From positions 248,001 through 312,000 of the forward strand of contig NZ_LGIT01000003.1 of the NCBI RefSeq assembly GCF_001187865.1: a DNA stretch of 64,000 nt, given 5' to 3'. The notes under the pieces were generated by a model that saw only the letters and a program-made list of their open reading frames with translations, was not told the DNA's origin and searched no databases. Position 1 is the first letter of the stretch. Every line of letters starts with the position of its first letter. A program made the position numbers and the translations under genes. Shown here piece by piece: positions 36,691 through 46,702 of this stretch. The stretch comes from Klebsiella sp. RIT-PI-d (GTDB lineage Bacteria > Pseudomonadota > Gammaproteobacteria > Enterobacterales > Enterobacteriaceae).

Positions 36691-38328
36691 TCAGAATGCC
36701 ACCCATTCCTCTGTCGCTGCGGACGTCGGGCTACGCGGCGAGCGCGGTGTATCGGAGGTAACTTCCGCCGGTAATGCGGGTTCGTCGGAGAGGCGGAACG
36801 TTTGTACGGAGCTGCGCAGATCTTCCGTTTGAATGCGCAGCGAGGTCGCGGCAGCAGAAACCTGCTCCACCAGCGAGGCGTTTTGCTGCGTCACGCTGTC
36901 CATTTGTGCAATGGCAATGCCGACTTGTGAAATACCTTTGCTTTGCTCATCCGTTGCGGCCGCAATTTGCTTCATGATAGCGGTCACTTCCCGCACCGCA
37001 CGCAGAATCGCTTCCATTGTGGTCCCGGCATCTGATACCAGACGCGATCCTTTTTCTACGCGGGTAACGGAATCGGCAATCAATGCTTCGATCTCTTTGG
37101 CAGCGCCGGCGCTGCGGCTGGCCAGATTGCGCACTTCTCCGGCGACAACGGCAAAACCACGTCCCTGTTCCCCTGCCCTTGCCGCTTCCACCGCGGCATT
37201 GAGCGCCAGAATATTGGTCTGAAACGCAATGCTGTTGATGACGTCAGTGATCTCAGCAATTTTCTTTGAACTGGCGGAGATCCCGACCATCGTCTCGACT
37301 ACTTCACCTACCAGCTCACCGCCATCGCTGGCGGTAGTGGAAGCAACATCTGCCAGTTCACTGGCCTGGCGCGCGTGATCCGCATTCAGTTTTACCGTCG
37401 CGGTAAGTTGTTCCATGCTGGCAGCCGTTTCTTCCAGCGCCGCAGCCTGCTCTTCAGTGCGTGAGGAAAGGTCATTATTGCCTGTTGCAATCTCGGTCGC
37501 CCCACGCCAGATATTTTCACTGCCCGAGCGAATATTACTTACCGCATCGCGCAGACTGTCCTGCATGGCTTTCAGCAACGGGACCAGTTGCCCGACGCAG
37601 TTGCGTCCCATATCTTCCATCGGCTGACTGAGATCGCCCTGAGAAATCTGGCGGAACTGCTGACGGATACGGTCCAGCGGTTTTACCAGCATCGTGACCA
37701 GATAGCGATCGGAGAAAATCAGCAGCAGAATACCGATGATCACTGCGGCAATCAGGGCGATACGCGTCGTGCTGGTGCGCTGGTCTACCGTAATACGGGT
37801 ATGATCGAGGATCGTTGCCGCCGCGGTGTTAAATTTCTCGGTGCTTAAACCAAAGGCCCGGCTCAGCGGCGGGGTAATATCATTTGCCTGAGCGCGATAG
37901 GCTTCAGGACTTCCCTGCTGCGCACGCTGCATTTGCGGAACCACGCCCTGATCGAGGAGTGCCTGCCAGTTTTCGATCACTTCAGCCGCAATTTGCGGGT
38001 CCATCGCACCAGGAGACAACGCTTTTAGCTCATCAAGCCTTTTACGCATGATCTCCAGCGCCAGCTGCGTCGATGTGAAATCGGGCGTACCGCCAGCCGC
38101 TTTAGTTTCCATATTTCGATTCAGACGGGTGACAAAACGAAAATACTGATCGTTGCCCTGACTCAGAACGGTCATCTGTTTCACCAGCTGTCTGTCAATA
38201 TCATTTCCCTCTGCCACTTTGGTCAGGGACATAACGCTGTACAGACCGACACCAGACCACAGCACACAAAAAATACCCAGAATCGACAACATGACGAGGC
38301 GGATGGTGAGATTACGAAGAAGTCGCAT
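36691..38328 (-). CDS. Methyl-accepting chemotaxis protein
   Basis: Transmembrane chemoreceptor of 545 residues. Transmembrane helix 1 is at residues 9-31; a periplasmic four-helix-type sensor of about 160 residues follows, then helix 2 ([15 protein letters not shown]), a HAMP domain and a cytoplasmic signalling domain with the invariant hairpin tip ([37 protein letters not shown]). The C terminus ends in EEWVAF, a docking pentapeptide like those that recruit CheR/CheB. A sigma-28-type promoter lies upstream. A related receptor occupies the equivalent region in Salmonella; the ligand is unknown. Confidence 0.95.
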   Translation of the reverse strand: MRLLRNLTIRLVMLSILGIFCVLWSGVGLYSVMSLTKVAEGNDIDRQLVKQMTVLSQGNDQYFRFVTRLNRNMETKAAGGTPDFTSTQLALEIMRKRLDELKALSPGAMDPQIAAEVIENWQALLDQGVVPQMQRAQQGSPEAYRAQANDITPPLSRAFGLSTEKFNTAAATILDHTRITVDQRTSTTRIALIAAVIIGILLLIFSDRYLVTMLVKPLDRIRQQFRQISQGDLSQPMEDMGRNCVGQLVPLLKAMQDSLRDAVSNIRSGSENIWRGATEIATGNNDLSSRTEEQAAALEETAASMEQLTATVKLNADHARQASELADVASTTASDGGELVGEVVETMVGISASSKKIAEITDVINSIAFQTNILALNAAVEAARAGEQGRGFAVVAGEVRNLASRSAGAAKEIEALIADSVTRVEKGSRLVSDAGTTMEAILRAVREVTAIMKQIAAATDEQSKGISQVGIAIAQMDSVTQQNASLVEQVSAAATSLRIQTEDLRSSVQTFRLSDEPALPAEVTSDTPRSPRSPTSAATEEWVAF

Positions 38329-38381
38329 AAAGATTCCTTGCCTTTTATAGGATTACACCCAGGGGATGTTCTTACCTTCTG

Positions 38382-38406
38382 TTATCGGCAAAGCGGCGAA
38401 AATTTA
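38382..38406 (-). promoter_or_regulatory. Sigma-28 (FliA) promoter of the chemoreceptor gene
   Basis: On the minus strand a perfect GCCGATAA (38389-38382) follows TAAA (38406-38403) after 13 bases; consensus spacing is 15, so the -35 may be TATA two bases further upstream. It is about 55 bases before the ATG and places the receptor in the flagellar class 3 regulon. Confidence 0.7.
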
Positions 38407-38528
38407 TAACCTTTTGTGATTATTTTTTGTAAATATACTTTCTATAACGATTTATTCAGCACGGCTACATCCTGAAATTATCATCTGACTTAGGCTCTTT
38501 TAATAAAATGTCCTTCGGTAAATTGGGG

Positions 38529-39032
38529 TTAAACAAGGTAAGGCTTCACAAACGGACGATGATATTCCGGCCAGACCAGCGCCACCAGCGACGGATACGC
38601 ATCCGTACTAAACTCACGGAAACACTGCTGGAGATTCACCACATCAAGATCGGTACGCGGCACCTTTTCTCCGTTTTGACAGCGCTGTTTCAGATTATCG
38701 TAATATTTATAAACAGCTGAATTGAGATCGCTACAGCGGCGTTGAGCGTCAAATAAACCCGGCGTCGATTTTATTTGTGCCACGTCCATTCTTTTAATAG
38801 TGGCATGTAAAAAGTCAATATATTCATGGTTTACTCGCCAGTACCATGCTGGCGTAATTGCATTCATTAGCAGAGAAAAGTGATCTTCTCCCTGCTCTTT
38901 TGACATTACCGGAACCGGAGGTGAAGATTTTTCTTCACTTGCCTCGGGCCTTTTAGTGAACTCTGCCATCAGGAAGAGAATAATAGCGGTGAGCAATAGC
39001 AACGCTATCACTAAATAAATAATACTGTTCAT
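38529..39032 (-). CDS. Unrecognised membrane-anchored protein
   Basis: Protein of about 167 residues that I do not recognise. It has one N-terminal transmembrane helix (SIIYLVIALLLLTAIILFLMAEF), a short polar and proline-rich linker (residues 25-45) and a soluble domain of about 110 residues rich in aromatic residues and three cysteines, ending in PYLV. Membrane-anchored with the bulk probably periplasmic or cytoplasmic depending on topology. Tandem ATGs at 39035 and 39032 follow GGAG. It is divergent from the two-gene unit starting at 39133, with about 100 bases between, suggesting a shared regulatory region. Confidence 0.75.
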   Translation of the reverse strand: MNSIIYLVIALLLLTAIILFLMAEFTKRPEASEEKSSPPVPVMSKEQGEDHFSLLMNAITPAWYWRVNHEYIDFLHATIKRMDVAQIKSTPGLFDAQRRCSDLNSAVYKYYDNLKQRCQNGEKVPRTDLDVVNLQQCFREFSTDAYPSLVALVWPEYHRPFVKPYLV

Positions 39033-39132
39033 CATGCACTCCATTTTTTTTGATTTTAAAAGTGCACCATGTTATTGTCAACGAGCCTCTCAGTAATATA
39101 TTCCTCATGGTCTTGAAAATTAAGGAATTTGC

Positions 39133-39537
39133 ATGATACCCGAGACCCTTATCCCGGCTCGCTTTGACACATCTGTGACAGAGGAAAAGCGTGAGGAAGC
39201 AGAAAATAATGCTAATTTAACTCAGGGGAAAAGAACGCTCTCCGAGCTTGAAGCAGACATATTAGCCTCAATTAGCCGTAACGGTTTTTCCAGAAATATG
39301 CTGCTGGAAGAACGCGATCGTCATATAAAAGATCGGCTATTTCGCGTTGTTAAAATTGAGGCATTTTGCCATGTCCTTAATGCCTTACAGACCGACGGCG
39401 ATTTTTCTGCCCAGGAATTAAGTCAAATTCTCGCAGATAAAACGCTGGAAATTAATGAACAGGGAAATGAAATTTGGCTTAATTTGATTACCCGCGAAAA
39501 AATTGCGCCTATGTTTTACGATCTGGACGATGAATAA
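39133..39537 (+). CDS. Unrecognised protein, first of an overlapping gene pair
   Basis: Acidic soluble protein of 134 residues with no family I recognise. It looks largely helical (residues 30-60 and 65-110), with a charged N terminus and no signal peptide or membrane helix. TAAGGA sits ahead of the ATG. The last bases overlap the start of the next gene (ATGAATAA), so the two are translated together. It is conserved in layout with the divergent membrane protein, which may mark a small functional module. Confidence 0.75.
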   Translation: MIPETLIPARFDTSVTEEKREEAENNANLTQGKRTLSELEADILASISRNGFSRNMLLEERDRHIKDRLFRVVKIEAFCHVLNALQTDGDFSAQELSQILADKTLEINEQGNEIWLNLITREKIAPMFYDLDDE

Positions 39538-39988
39538 CGTGAAAAAATACAATAACAAAGACGTTTATTTGACTTTAGACGATACAAAAAGCGATGACGT
39601 TATCTTAAAGCATAATCTTGCGGTGCTGGTCAGTGATAAAAATGCCACCATTCAGAACACCGCCAAAGCGCTGGTCTCTATCCCGGCGGCGCTGGTTAAA
39701 ATGAAGTGGCAAAATCGGCGTGAGATCTACGCCTGGCAGGTAAAAGAAGAAATTTATGGTGCAGTGATTAATGAAATCATCGCCCGTCGGCCCGATTTAA
39801 AAGAGAAAATACTCGATAACATAGAGGCAAGTTATCAGAACTTACGTGAACGTGAAACGGCTACGTTGACGCTGACCCGCAAACTCGCCGACGGCAATTA
39901 TCGTAGCTCAAACGTCAGAATCGTTCCGCTTGCGACAGCAGAGGCCGCTGTACCGCCCTCTGTTCCGACATCGTCTGATGATGACTGA
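39530..39988 (+). CDS. Unrecognised protein, second of an overlapping gene pair
   Basis: Protein of 152 residues from the ATG at 39530, overlapping the upstream gene by eight bases. The frame is open 27 bases further up, but that would lie deeper inside the neighbour. Basic, mostly helical middle part (MKWQNRREIYAWQVKEEIYG), then a C-terminal tail rich in Ala, Pro, Ser and Asp. No family or motif recognised. Coupled to 39133-39537; the product may act in a complex with it. Confidence 0.72.
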   Translation: MNNVKKYNNKDVYLTLDDTKSDDVILKHNLAVLVSDKNATIQNTAKALVSIPAALVKMKWQNRREIYAWQVKEEIYGAVINEIIARRPDLKEKILDNIEASYQNLRERETATLTLTRKLADGNYRSSNVRIVPLATAEAAVPPSVPTSSDDD

Positions 39989-40068
39989 CTGATTCAGACG
40001 CGGCTTCTGAGGCTGATCTGCCTGCCTACAAGGTGGGTTAACGTGTGACTATCCGAGAGTAGAATGAA

Positions 40069-40093
40069 GGGGCCAGACGTGGTATCTGACCCC
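40069..40093 (-). terminator. Terminator of exbBD
   Basis: A 9-base stem with one G-T pair (40069-40077 with 40085-40093) lies ten bases after the exbD stop, followed on the minus strand by TTCATTCT. The T run is weak but the position is right. Confidence 0.55.
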
Positions 40094-40103
40094 GGTAATG
40101 CCG

Positions 40104-40529
40104 TTACTTCGCGCCAGCGACTTCTTCACCGACCAGCCCAATCTTCAGATAGCCCGCCTGATGCAGGGTATCCATGACTTTCATCAGCGTTTCATAGTCG
40201 ACGGTTTTATCCGCGCGGAAGAAAATGGTGGTGTCTTTCTTACCTTCCGTCAGCGTATTCAGTGCGTTGACCATCGTCTCATCGGTAACCGGATCGTTAC
40301 CAATAAACATGCTGTTATCCGCTTTCACCGACAGATAAACCGGCTTTTCCGGACGCGGCTGCGGCTGGCTGGATGATGCTGGCAGGTTCACCTTCACATC
40401 CACTGTCGCCAGCGGAGCGGCAACCATAAAGATGATCAGCAGAACCAGCATGACGTCGATAAACGGCGTGACGTTGATGTCATGCATTTCGCCGTTATCG
40501 TCCAGATTTTCATTAAGATGCAAAGCCAT
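40104..40529 (-). CDS. exbD: ExbD, TonB-system proton channel subunit
   Basis: Inner-membrane protein of 141 residues with one transmembrane helix carrying the proton-translocating Asp (NVTPFIDVMLVLLIIFMV) and a periplasmic domain. With ExbB and TonB it energises uptake of siderophores and vitamin B12 across the outer membrane. Almost identical to E. coli ExbD. It follows exbB by six bases in one operon. Confidence 0.98.
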   Translation of the reverse strand: MALHLNENLDDNGEMHDINVTPFIDVMLVLLIIFMVAAPLATVDVKVNLPASSSQPQPRPEKPVYLSVKADNSMFIGNDPVTDETMVNALNTLTEGKKDTTIFFRADKTVDYETLMKVMDTLHQAGYLKIGLVGEEVAGAK

Positions 40530-40535
40530 GCTGCA

Positions 40536-41270
40536 TTACCCTACGCGAAGTTTTTGGGTAGAACGGACAGGATGCGCAGCATTGCTGGCATCAAGATCGA
40601 GGTCGCGACTCTGCAACAGCAGGATCTGGGCGGCGACATCACCGAGCGTCGCTTTATAGCTGCCGATAAGGCGAGCAAAAACGTTGTAGATCACGACAGC
40701 CGGAATAGCGGCAATCAGGCCAATTGCCGTCGCCAGCAGGGCTTCTGCGATACCCGGGGCAACAACGGCCAGATTGGTGGTCTGGGTCTGTGCGATGCCG
40801 ATAAAGCTGTTCATGATCCCCCATACCGTGCCGAACAGGCCGACGAAAGGTGAAATAGCGCCGATCGTCGCCAGGTAACCGTTCCCGCGTCCCATATGGC
40901 GGCCAAACGCGGCAACGCGGCGTTCCAGTCGGAAGCCGGTACGTTCTTTAATACCTTCGTTATCAGAGGAGCCTGTAGAGAGTTCCAGCTCGTTCTGTGC
41001 TTCATAAAGCAGGCGGGTGCTCAAACTGTTACGGTGGAAGGATGACGCGATTTCAGTCGCCTGATCCAAAGAGCGGGCATCTGCCAGCAGCTGCTGTTCA
41101 CGTTTAATACGGCGCTTGTGCGCCCACATTTCCGCGCTCTTGCTGAAAAAAATTGCCCAGGTGACGACGGAGGCCAGGATCAGGCCAATCATCACAATTT
41201 TAACCACGATGTCGGCATGTTGATACATACCCAGAACGGAAAGATCCGTCTGCATCAAATTATTACCCAC
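40536..41270 (-). CDS. exbB: ExbB, TonB-system proton channel subunit
   Basis: Inner-membrane protein of 244 residues with three transmembrane helices, forming the pentameric channel around ExbD. The MotA/TolQ/ExbB core (GRGNGYLATIGAISPFVGLFGTVWGIMNSF and EALLATAIGLIAAIPAVVIYN) is intact. The start is the GTG at 41270, as in E. coli, with GGAG eight bases before it. A Fur-box-like site lies upstream. The operon is divergent from metC. Confidence 0.97.
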   Translation of the reverse strand: MGNNLMQTDLSVLGMYQHADIVVKIVMIGLILASVVTWAIFFSKSAEMWAHKRRIKREQQLLADARSLDQATEIASSFHRNSLSTRLLYEAQNELELSTGSSDNEGIKERTGFRLERRVAAFGRHMGRGNGYLATIGAISPFVGLFGTVWGIMNSFIGIAQTQTTNLAVVAPGIAEALLATAIGLIAAIPAVVIYNVFARLIGSYKATLGDVAAQILLLQSRDLDLDASNAAHPVRSTQKLRVG

Positions 41271-41332
41271 TCTCAATCTCCAGGACACAAGTCACAAATC
41301 TGAGCATAATAATATCAAAACAATGTCGAATT

Positions 41333-41351
41333 GATAGTAGTTCTCATTAGT
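41333..41351. promoter_or_regulatory. Fur-box-like operator upstream of exbB
   Basis: A 19-base sequence matches the GATAATGATAATCATTATC consensus at 12 positions, about 65 bases before exbB. Iron control of exbBD by Fur is established in E. coli. Confidence 0.6.
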
Positions 41352-41444
41352 ATTTACATAATGCCGCAAATTCTGCCCATTTTCCTTGCGCTTACGCAGT
41401 AAAAAAGTTGTCAGGCGAATTAAGGCAAATTTTTTATTCTGAAT

Positions 41445-41502
41445 AGACGTTTGTGCGCAGGCATAATAATGTAATCGTGCTAATTTAGACGTCCAGATGG
41501 AT
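41445..41502 (+). promoter_or_regulatory. MetJ boxes upstream of metC
   Basis: AGACGTCC at 41487-41494, adjacent to AGATGGAT at 41495-41502, forms a tandem of 8-mers like the AGACGTCT met box. A further AGACGTTT is at 41445-41452. This suits repression of metC by MetJ with S-adenosylmethionine, as in E. coli. Confidence 0.65.
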
Positions 41503-41521
41503 AAGAATAGGTGAAGTGATC

Positions 41522-42709
41522 ATGTCAGAGAAGCATATTGATACCGCACTGGTAAACGCGGGGCGCAGTAAAAAATATACCCAAGGTTCGGTAAATAGCG
41601 TGATCCAGCGTGCGTCGTCCCTGGTTTTTGAAACGGTGGAAGCGAAAAAGCATGCGACCCGCAACCGGGCGAAGGGAGAACTGTTTTATGGCCGTCGCGG
41701 TACGCTGACTCACTTCTCGCTTCAGGAAGCGATGTGCGAGCTGGAAGGCGGGGCCGGGTGTGCTCTTTTTCCGTGCGGCGCCGCAGCGGTGGCAAATACG
41801 ATCCTCGCCTTCGTTGAACAGGGTGACCATATTCTGATTACTAACACCGCTTATGAACCGACGCAGGATTTTGCCACTAAAATCCTCGGCAAAATGGGCG
41901 TGACCACCACTTGGTTCGATCCGCTTATTGGCGCAAAAATTGCCGATAAATTACGTCCTGAGACCCGAATTGTATTCCTGGAGTCGCCCGGTTCAATCAC
42001 CATGGAGGTCCATGATGTTCCGGCCATTGTCGACGCGGTCAGGCGCGTTGCCCCGAATGCCATTATTATGATCGACAACACCTGGTCGGCAGGCATTCTG
42101 TTTAAAGCACTCGATTTCGGCATTGATATCTCTATTCAGGCTGGCACCAAATATCTGATTGGACACTCTGATGCGATGATTGGCACGGCCGTCGCTAATG
42201 CCCGCTGCTGGGATCAGCTGCGTGAAAATGCGTACCTGATGGGGCAGATGGTTGATGCGGATACGGCTTATATGACCAGTCGTGGCCTGCGCACTCTCGG
42301 CGTACGCCTGCGTCAGCATCACGAAAGCAGTGTAAAAATTGCCGAATGGCTGGCTATTCATCCTCAGGTTGCTGAGGTCAATCACCCTGCCCTGCCCGGC
42401 AGCAAAGGCCATACATTCTGGAAACGCGATTTTACCGGCAGCAGCGGCCTGTTCTCCTTTGTTCTTAGAAAAAGACTGAATGAGCAAGAACTGGCGGACT
42501 ATCTCGATCATTTCTCATTATTCAGCATGGCCTACTCATGGGGCGGTTTTGAGTCATTGATCCTGGCTAATCAGCCGGAGCATATTGCGGCTATTCGTCC
42601 TGATGGTGAGGTAGATTTTGACGGCACGCTGATCCGCGTCCATATTGGTCTGGAAAATGTTGACGATCTCTTGCTTGATTTAGCAGCGGGGTTTGCCCGG
42701 ATCGTGTAA
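41522..42709 (+). CDS. metC: Cystathionine beta-lyase
   Basis: PLP enzyme of 395 residues that splits cystathionine to homocysteine, pyruvate and ammonia in methionine synthesis. The Cys/Met metabolism family core is intact: [37 protein letters not shown] and the PLP lysine in [11 protein letters not shown]. Length and sequence match E. coli MetC. The ATG at 41522 is chosen over one six bases earlier because it matches the family start. Confidence 0.97.
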   Translation: MSEKHIDTALVNAGRSKKYTQGSVNSVIQRASSLVFETVEAKKHATRNRAKGELFYGRRGTLTHFSLQEAMCELEGGAGCALFPCGAAAVANTILAFVEQGDHILITNTAYEPTQDFATKILGKMGVTTTWFDPLIGAKIADKLRPETRIVFLESPGSITMEVHDVPAIVDAVRRVAPNAIIMIDNTWSAGILFKALDFGIDISIQAGTKYLIGHSDAMIGTAVANARCWDQLRENAYLMGQMVDADTAYMTSRGLRTLGVRLRQHHESSVKIAEWLAIHPQVAEVNHPALPGSKGHTFWKRDFTGSSGLFSFVLRKRLNEQELADYLDHFSLFSMAYSWGGFESLILANQPEHIAAIRPDGEVDFDGTLIRVHIGLENVDDLLLDLAAGFARIV

Positions 42710-42841
42710 TAATAGACACGAGATGCACCTCTTTTCGTCACGTAATAGTGGGAAAGTCTGCAATGCTGCGTCCGGGATCAACTTGTCCCGGATCGAAAAG
42801 GGTTAGAATCGTCGAATAGATGCTGTTTCACGGGAAAGTTC

Positions 42842-43501
42842 ATGGCTGTTATTCATAATATCGTCGCCGCGCTGTGGCAGCATGATTTTGCTGCTCTGGC
42901 GGATCCGCACGTCATTGGTGTCGTCTATCTGGTCATGTTTGCTACGTTGTTTCTGGAAAATGGTCTGCTGCCCGCCTCTTTCTTACCTGGTGATAGTCTG
43001 CTGTTGCTGGCAGGTGCGCTGATCGCCCGTGACGTGATGGGTTTTATGCCAACCGTTATTATCCTGACCACGGCGGCAAGTCTTGGCTGTTGGCTGAGTT
43101 ATGTGCAAGGCCGCTGGCTCGGCAATACGCGCGTGGTGCGGGGCTGGCTGTCCCAGCTTCCGGATAAGTACCACAAGCGGGCCACCTGTATGTTCGACCG
43201 CCACGGCTTACTGGCGCTGCTGGCCGGGCGTTTTCTGGCCTTTATCCGCACATTATTACCGACAATGGCCGGTATTTCGGGTCTTTCAAACCGCCGCTTC
43301 CAGTTCTTCAACTGGCTAAGCGCCTTATTGTGGGTGCTGGTAGTCACAAGCTTCGGCTATGCACTGAGCATGATCCCATTCGTGAAGCGCCATGAAGACC
43401 AGGTAATGACCTTTCTGATGATCCTGCCTGTATTTTTGTTAGTTGCCGGGCTGCTGGGCACCGTTGTTCTGGTGCTGAAAAAGAAATTCTGCCGCGCCTG
43501 A
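42842..43501 (+). CDS. yghB: YghB, DedA-family membrane protein
   Basis: Inner-membrane protein of 219 residues of the DedA/SNARE-associated family with about five hydrophobic segments. The conserved [25 protein letters not shown] and [16 protein letters not shown] segments are present. YghB and its paralogue YqjA are needed together for cell division, Tat export and alkaline pH or drug tolerance in E. coli, and are proposed proton-dependent transporters. A GGGAAAG ribosome binding site precedes the ATG. Confidence 0.96.
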   Translation: MAVIHNIVAALWQHDFAALADPHVIGVVYLVMFATLFLENGLLPASFLPGDSLLLLAGALIARDVMGFMPTVIILTTAASLGCWLSYVQGRWLGNTRVVRGWLSQLPDKYHKRATCMFDRHGLLALLAGRFLAFIRTLLPTMAGISGLSNRRFQFFNWLSALLWVLVVTSFGYALSMIPFVKRHEDQVMTFLMILPVFLLVAGLLGTVVLVLKKKFCRA

Positions 43502-43504
43502 TGG

Positions 43505-43532
43505 TCTGGCACCTCCGCAAGGCGATGCCAGA
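43505..43532. terminator. Hairpin between convergent yghB and yqhC
   Basis: TCTGGCA (43505-43511) pairs with TGCCAGA (43526-43532). No clear T run; a shared terminator is likely from its position. Confidence 0.5.
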
Positions 43533-43537
43533 ACCCC

Positions 43538-44437
43538 TTATATCCCCTGGATCGTGCGCAGCCGCGCCGCATCTTCTCCCGGCGTGATGCCGAAATAGCG
43601 TTTAAATTCGCGACTAAATTGTGAGGCGCTTTCATAGCCGACACGCATGGCCGCCGCGCTGGCTTTCATTCCGTCATGTATCATCAACATTCGCGCTTTA
43701 TGCAACCGATACGATTTCAGATACTGAAGCGGCGAGGTGCTGGTAACCGATTTAAAGTTGTGGTGAAACGCGGAGACGCTCATGTTGGCTTCGGCAGCAA
43801 GCTGATCCACGCTCAGGCTCTCGGTATAATGGCTTTCAATTCGCTTAAGTACTTTACTGATCAAACTAAAGTGGGTCTGCCGACTGACCAGCGCCAGCAG
43901 CGCTCCGCCGCGTGGCCCGGTCAGGACATGGTACAGGATCTCCCGGATAATCTGTCGGCCAAGTATACGTGCGTCCAGCGGGCGTTCCATTACGTCAAGC
44001 AGGCGCTCTGCGGCGCACAGGATCTCATCCGATAAAATGGATGAGTTAATACCGCTTGCCGACTCACCGGGCTGGAAATGCTCATCTTCACCAATATCCA
44101 TCAGTAACTCCTGCAATTGCAGGCCATCCACATTGAGCCGGAGCCCTGCCAGCGGAATTTCCGGCGTGGCCCAGGTTTCACACTCAAACGGCAGCGGAAC
44201 GGTCAGCAACAAATATTCATTCGCGTCATAGCGAAAAACGCGTTCGTTGATGTAGCCCGTTTTATGGCCGGAAAAGAGAAAGATAATCCCTGGCTGATAC
44301 ATCACAGGCGTACGGGCACCGGGCTGCGTCCCGTAAAGCAGGCGCACGTCTGGCAGCAGAGTGCTGAGCGATTTTTCGTTATTTTTAAGCCGGTTAATTT
44401 TTTCAGTCAGCTGCTGACAGGTTTCCTGACGGTTCAT
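43538..44437 (-). CDS. yqhC: YqhC, AraC-family activator of yqhD-dkgA
   Basis: AraC-family regulator of 299 residues from the ATG at 44437 (MNRQETC). An N-terminal cupin-like effector domain (AraC_N, PF06719-type) is followed by two helix-turn-helix units ([19 protein letters not shown] and [23 protein letters not shown]). E. coli YqhC senses aldehydes such as glyoxal and activates yqhD and dkgA, which lie divergently next door here too. A start seven codons earlier is possible, but GGAG precedes the chosen ATG. Confidence 0.93.
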   Translation of the reverse strand: MNRQETCQQLTEKINRLKNNEKSLSTLLPDVRLLYGTQPGARTPVMYQPGIIFLFSGHKTGYINERVFRYDANEYLLLTVPLPFECETWATPEIPLAGLRLNVDGLQLQELLMDIGEDEHFQPGESASGINSSILSDEILCAAERLLDVMERPLDARILGRQIIREILYHVLTGPRGGALLALVSRQTHFSLISKVLKRIESHYTESLSVDQLAAEANMSVSAFHHNFKSVTSTSPLQYLKSYRLHKARMLMIHDGMKASAAAMRVGYESASQFSREFKRYFGITPGEDAARLRTIQGI

Positions 44438-44609
44438 AAAACGCGATCTCCGGGGCATAACAACACCGGTCCAGTTTGCGCGAATCTAATGCTTTTCTCC
44501 AGAGCTATAGAGAAATGGGCAAGAGAATGGCAGAAATATGCATTGAGAGCTATTCATCACCGGACCACAATGAAAGCCTGATTTTTTTATCCACTTGAGG
44601 GAACGAACA

Positions 44610-45773
44610 ATGAATAACTTTACTCTCCATACGCCTACCCGCATTCTGTTTGGTAAAGACGCCATCGTCGGTTTGCGCGAGCAAATCCCGGCCGATGCCC
44701 GAATTCTCATCACTTATGGCGGTGGCAGCGTCAAAAAAACCGGCGTTCTGGATCAGGTTTACTCCGCCCTGGCGGGTATGGACGTGCATGAGTTCGGCGG
44801 TATCGAGCCGAATCCGTCTTATGAAACGCTGATGAATGCGGTAAAAATCGCTCGCGATGAGAACATTACTTTCCTGCTGGCCGTCGGCGGTGGATCTGTA
44901 CTTGATGGCACTAAATTTATTGCCGCCGCCGCGCATTATGCTGACGGGATCGATCCATGGCATATCCTGCAAACCTCCGGCAGTGATATTCGCAGCGCCA
45001 TTCCGATGGGCTCGGTCCTGACTTTACCGGCAACCGGCTCCGAGTCGAATAAAGGCGCGGTGATTTCGCGTAAAACCACCGGTGACAAGCAGGCTTTCCA
45101 CTCGCCGTTCGTCCAGCCGGTTTTCGCCGTACTCGATCCGGTTTACACCTATACCCTGCCACCGCGTCAGGTGGCTAACGGCGTGGTTGATGCGTTTGTT
45201 CATACGGTCGAGCAGTATGTAACGTATCCGGTGAATGCAAAAATTCAGGACCGCTTTGCCGAGGGTATTTTGCTGACGCTGGTCGAAGATGGCCCGAAAG
45301 CGCTTCAGGAGCCGGAAAACTATGATGTTCGGGCCAACGTCATGTGGGCCGCGACCCAGGCGCTAAACGGCTTGATTGGTGCGGGCGTGCCGCAGGACTG
45401 GGCGACGCACATGCTGGGTCATGAGCTGACGGCAATGCACGGACTGGATCATGCGCAGACGCTGGCGGTGGTTCTGCCTGCGCTGTGGAATGAACAACGC
45501 GCCACGAAACGCGCTAAGCTGCTGCAATACGCCGAACGCGTCTGGAATATTACTGAAGGCAGCGACGATCGGCGTATTGATGCCGCTATTGCGGCCACCC
45601 GGAATTTCTTTGAACAGCTTGGCGTACCGACTCATCTGTCTGGCTATGGTCTGGACGGCAGTTCTATTCCGGCCCTGCTGGCAAAACTGGAAGAACACGG
45701 TATGACTGCGCTGGGTGAACATGGCGATATTACCCTCGACGTCAGCCGTCGTATTTACGAGGCGGCGCGCTAA
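44610..45773 (+). CDS. yqhD: NADPH-dependent aldehyde reductase / alcohol dehydrogenase YqhD
   Basis: Iron-type (group III) alcohol dehydrogenase of 387 residues, NADPH-dependent, which reduces short aldehydes, glyoxal and lipid peroxidation products. The GGGS cofactor motifs (ITYGGGSVKK and VGGGSVLDGTK) and metal ligands (Asp and His in VVDAFVHTVEQY, His in HMLGHELTAMHGLDHAQ) are conserved. The start is the ATG at 44610 with GAGGGAA upstream, identical in length to E. coli YqhD. dkgA follows about 100 bases later. Confidence 0.97.
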   Translation: MNNFTLHTPTRILFGKDAIVGLREQIPADARILITYGGGSVKKTGVLDQVYSALAGMDVHEFGGIEPNPSYETLMNAVKIARDENITFLLAVGGGSVLDGTKFIAAAAHYADGIDPWHILQTSGSDIRSAIPMGSVLTLPATGSESNKGAVISRKTTGDKQAFHSPFVQPVFAVLDPVYTYTLPPRQVANGVVDAFVHTVEQYVTYPVNAKIQDRFAEGILLTLVEDGPKALQEPENYDVRANVMWAATQALNGLIGAGVPQDWATHMLGHELTAMHGLDHAQTLAVVLPALWNEQRATKRAKLLQYAERVWNITEGSDDRRIDAAIAATRNFFEQLGVPTHLSGYGLDGSSIPALLAKLEEHGMTALGEHGDITLDVSRRIYEAAR

Positions 45774-45874
45774 CCATTTTATCTCCCGACTTTCGTTTTT
45801 GACGTTTTCGTCCAGACTTAATACACATAACTTTGCCGGGGAGTACTCCGGCAAGTTTCAATAAGGAGAAATCA

Positions 45875-46702
45875 ATGTCACATCCAACCATCATCAAACT
45901 TCAGGACGGCACTCTCATGCCACAACTGGGTCTTGGCGTGTGGAAAGCAGGTAATGACGAGGTCGTACAGGCCATTCATAAAGCGCTGGAAGTGGGTTAT
46001 CGCTCCATTGATACTGCTGCAGCGTACAAAAATGAAGACGGTGTGGGAAAAGCGTTACAGAGTGCGGGTATCCCGCGAGACGATCTTTTTATTACCACCA
46101 AACTGTGGAATGACGACCAAAAACGGCCTGCTGATGCGTTACAGGAAAGCCTTGATAAGCTCCAGCTCGATCATGTCGATCTCTATTTAATGCACTGGCC
46201 CGTGCCGGCAATCGATCACTACGTTGAGGCGTGGGAAGGGATGATCGACCTGCAAAAGCAGGGGCTGGTAAAAAGCATCGGGGTCTGCAACTTTCAAATT
46301 AACCATCTGCAACGGCTGATCGATGAAACGGGCGTGACCCCGGTCATCAACCAGATCGAACTGCATCCGCTGCTGCAACAGCGCCAGCTTCATGCCTGGA
46401 ATGCTACACATAAGATCCAGACTGAATCCTGGAGCCCGCTGGCCCAGGGTGGCGAGGGCGTGTTCGATCAAAAAATCATTCGTCAGCTTGCCGATAAATA
46501 TGGCAAAACGCCGGCGCAGATCGTCATCCGCTGGCATCTGGATAACGGCCTGGTAGTGATCCCGAAATCGGTCACGCCATCGCGCATTGTTGAAAACTTC
46601 GGCGTCTGGGATTTCCGTCTGGATAAAGACGAACTGGGCGAAATCGCAAAACTGGATCAGGGCAAACGTCTGGGACCTGACCCGGATCAGTTCGGCGGCT
46701 GA
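45875..46702 (+). CDS. dkgA: 2,5-diketo-D-gluconate / methylglyoxal reductase DkgA
   Basis: Aldo-keto reductase of 275 residues (NADPH) acting on 2,5-diketo-D-gluconate, methylglyoxal and furfural. The catalytic tetrad positions are visible (Asp and Tyr in SIDTAAAYKNE, Lys in FITTKLW, His in LYLMHWP), as is the cofactor motif IPKSVTPSRI. It starts at the ATG at 45875 with AAGGAG upstream. Control by YqhC with yqhD is known in E. coli. Its stop is overlapped by the end of the convergent lipoprotein gene. Confidence 0.97.
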   Translation: MSHPTIIKLQDGTLMPQLGLGVWKAGNDEVVQAIHKALEVGYRSIDTAAAYKNEDGVGKALQSAGIPRDDLFITTKLWNDDQKRPADALQESLDKLQLDHVDLYLMHWPVPAIDHYVEAWEGMIDLQKQGLVKSIGVCNFQINHLQRLIDETGVTPVINQIELHPLLQQRQLHAWNATHKIQTESWSPLAQGGEGVFDQKIIRQLADKYGKTPAQIVIRWHLDNGLVVIPKSVTPSRIVENFGVWDFRLDKDELGEIAKLDQGKRLGPDPDQFGG

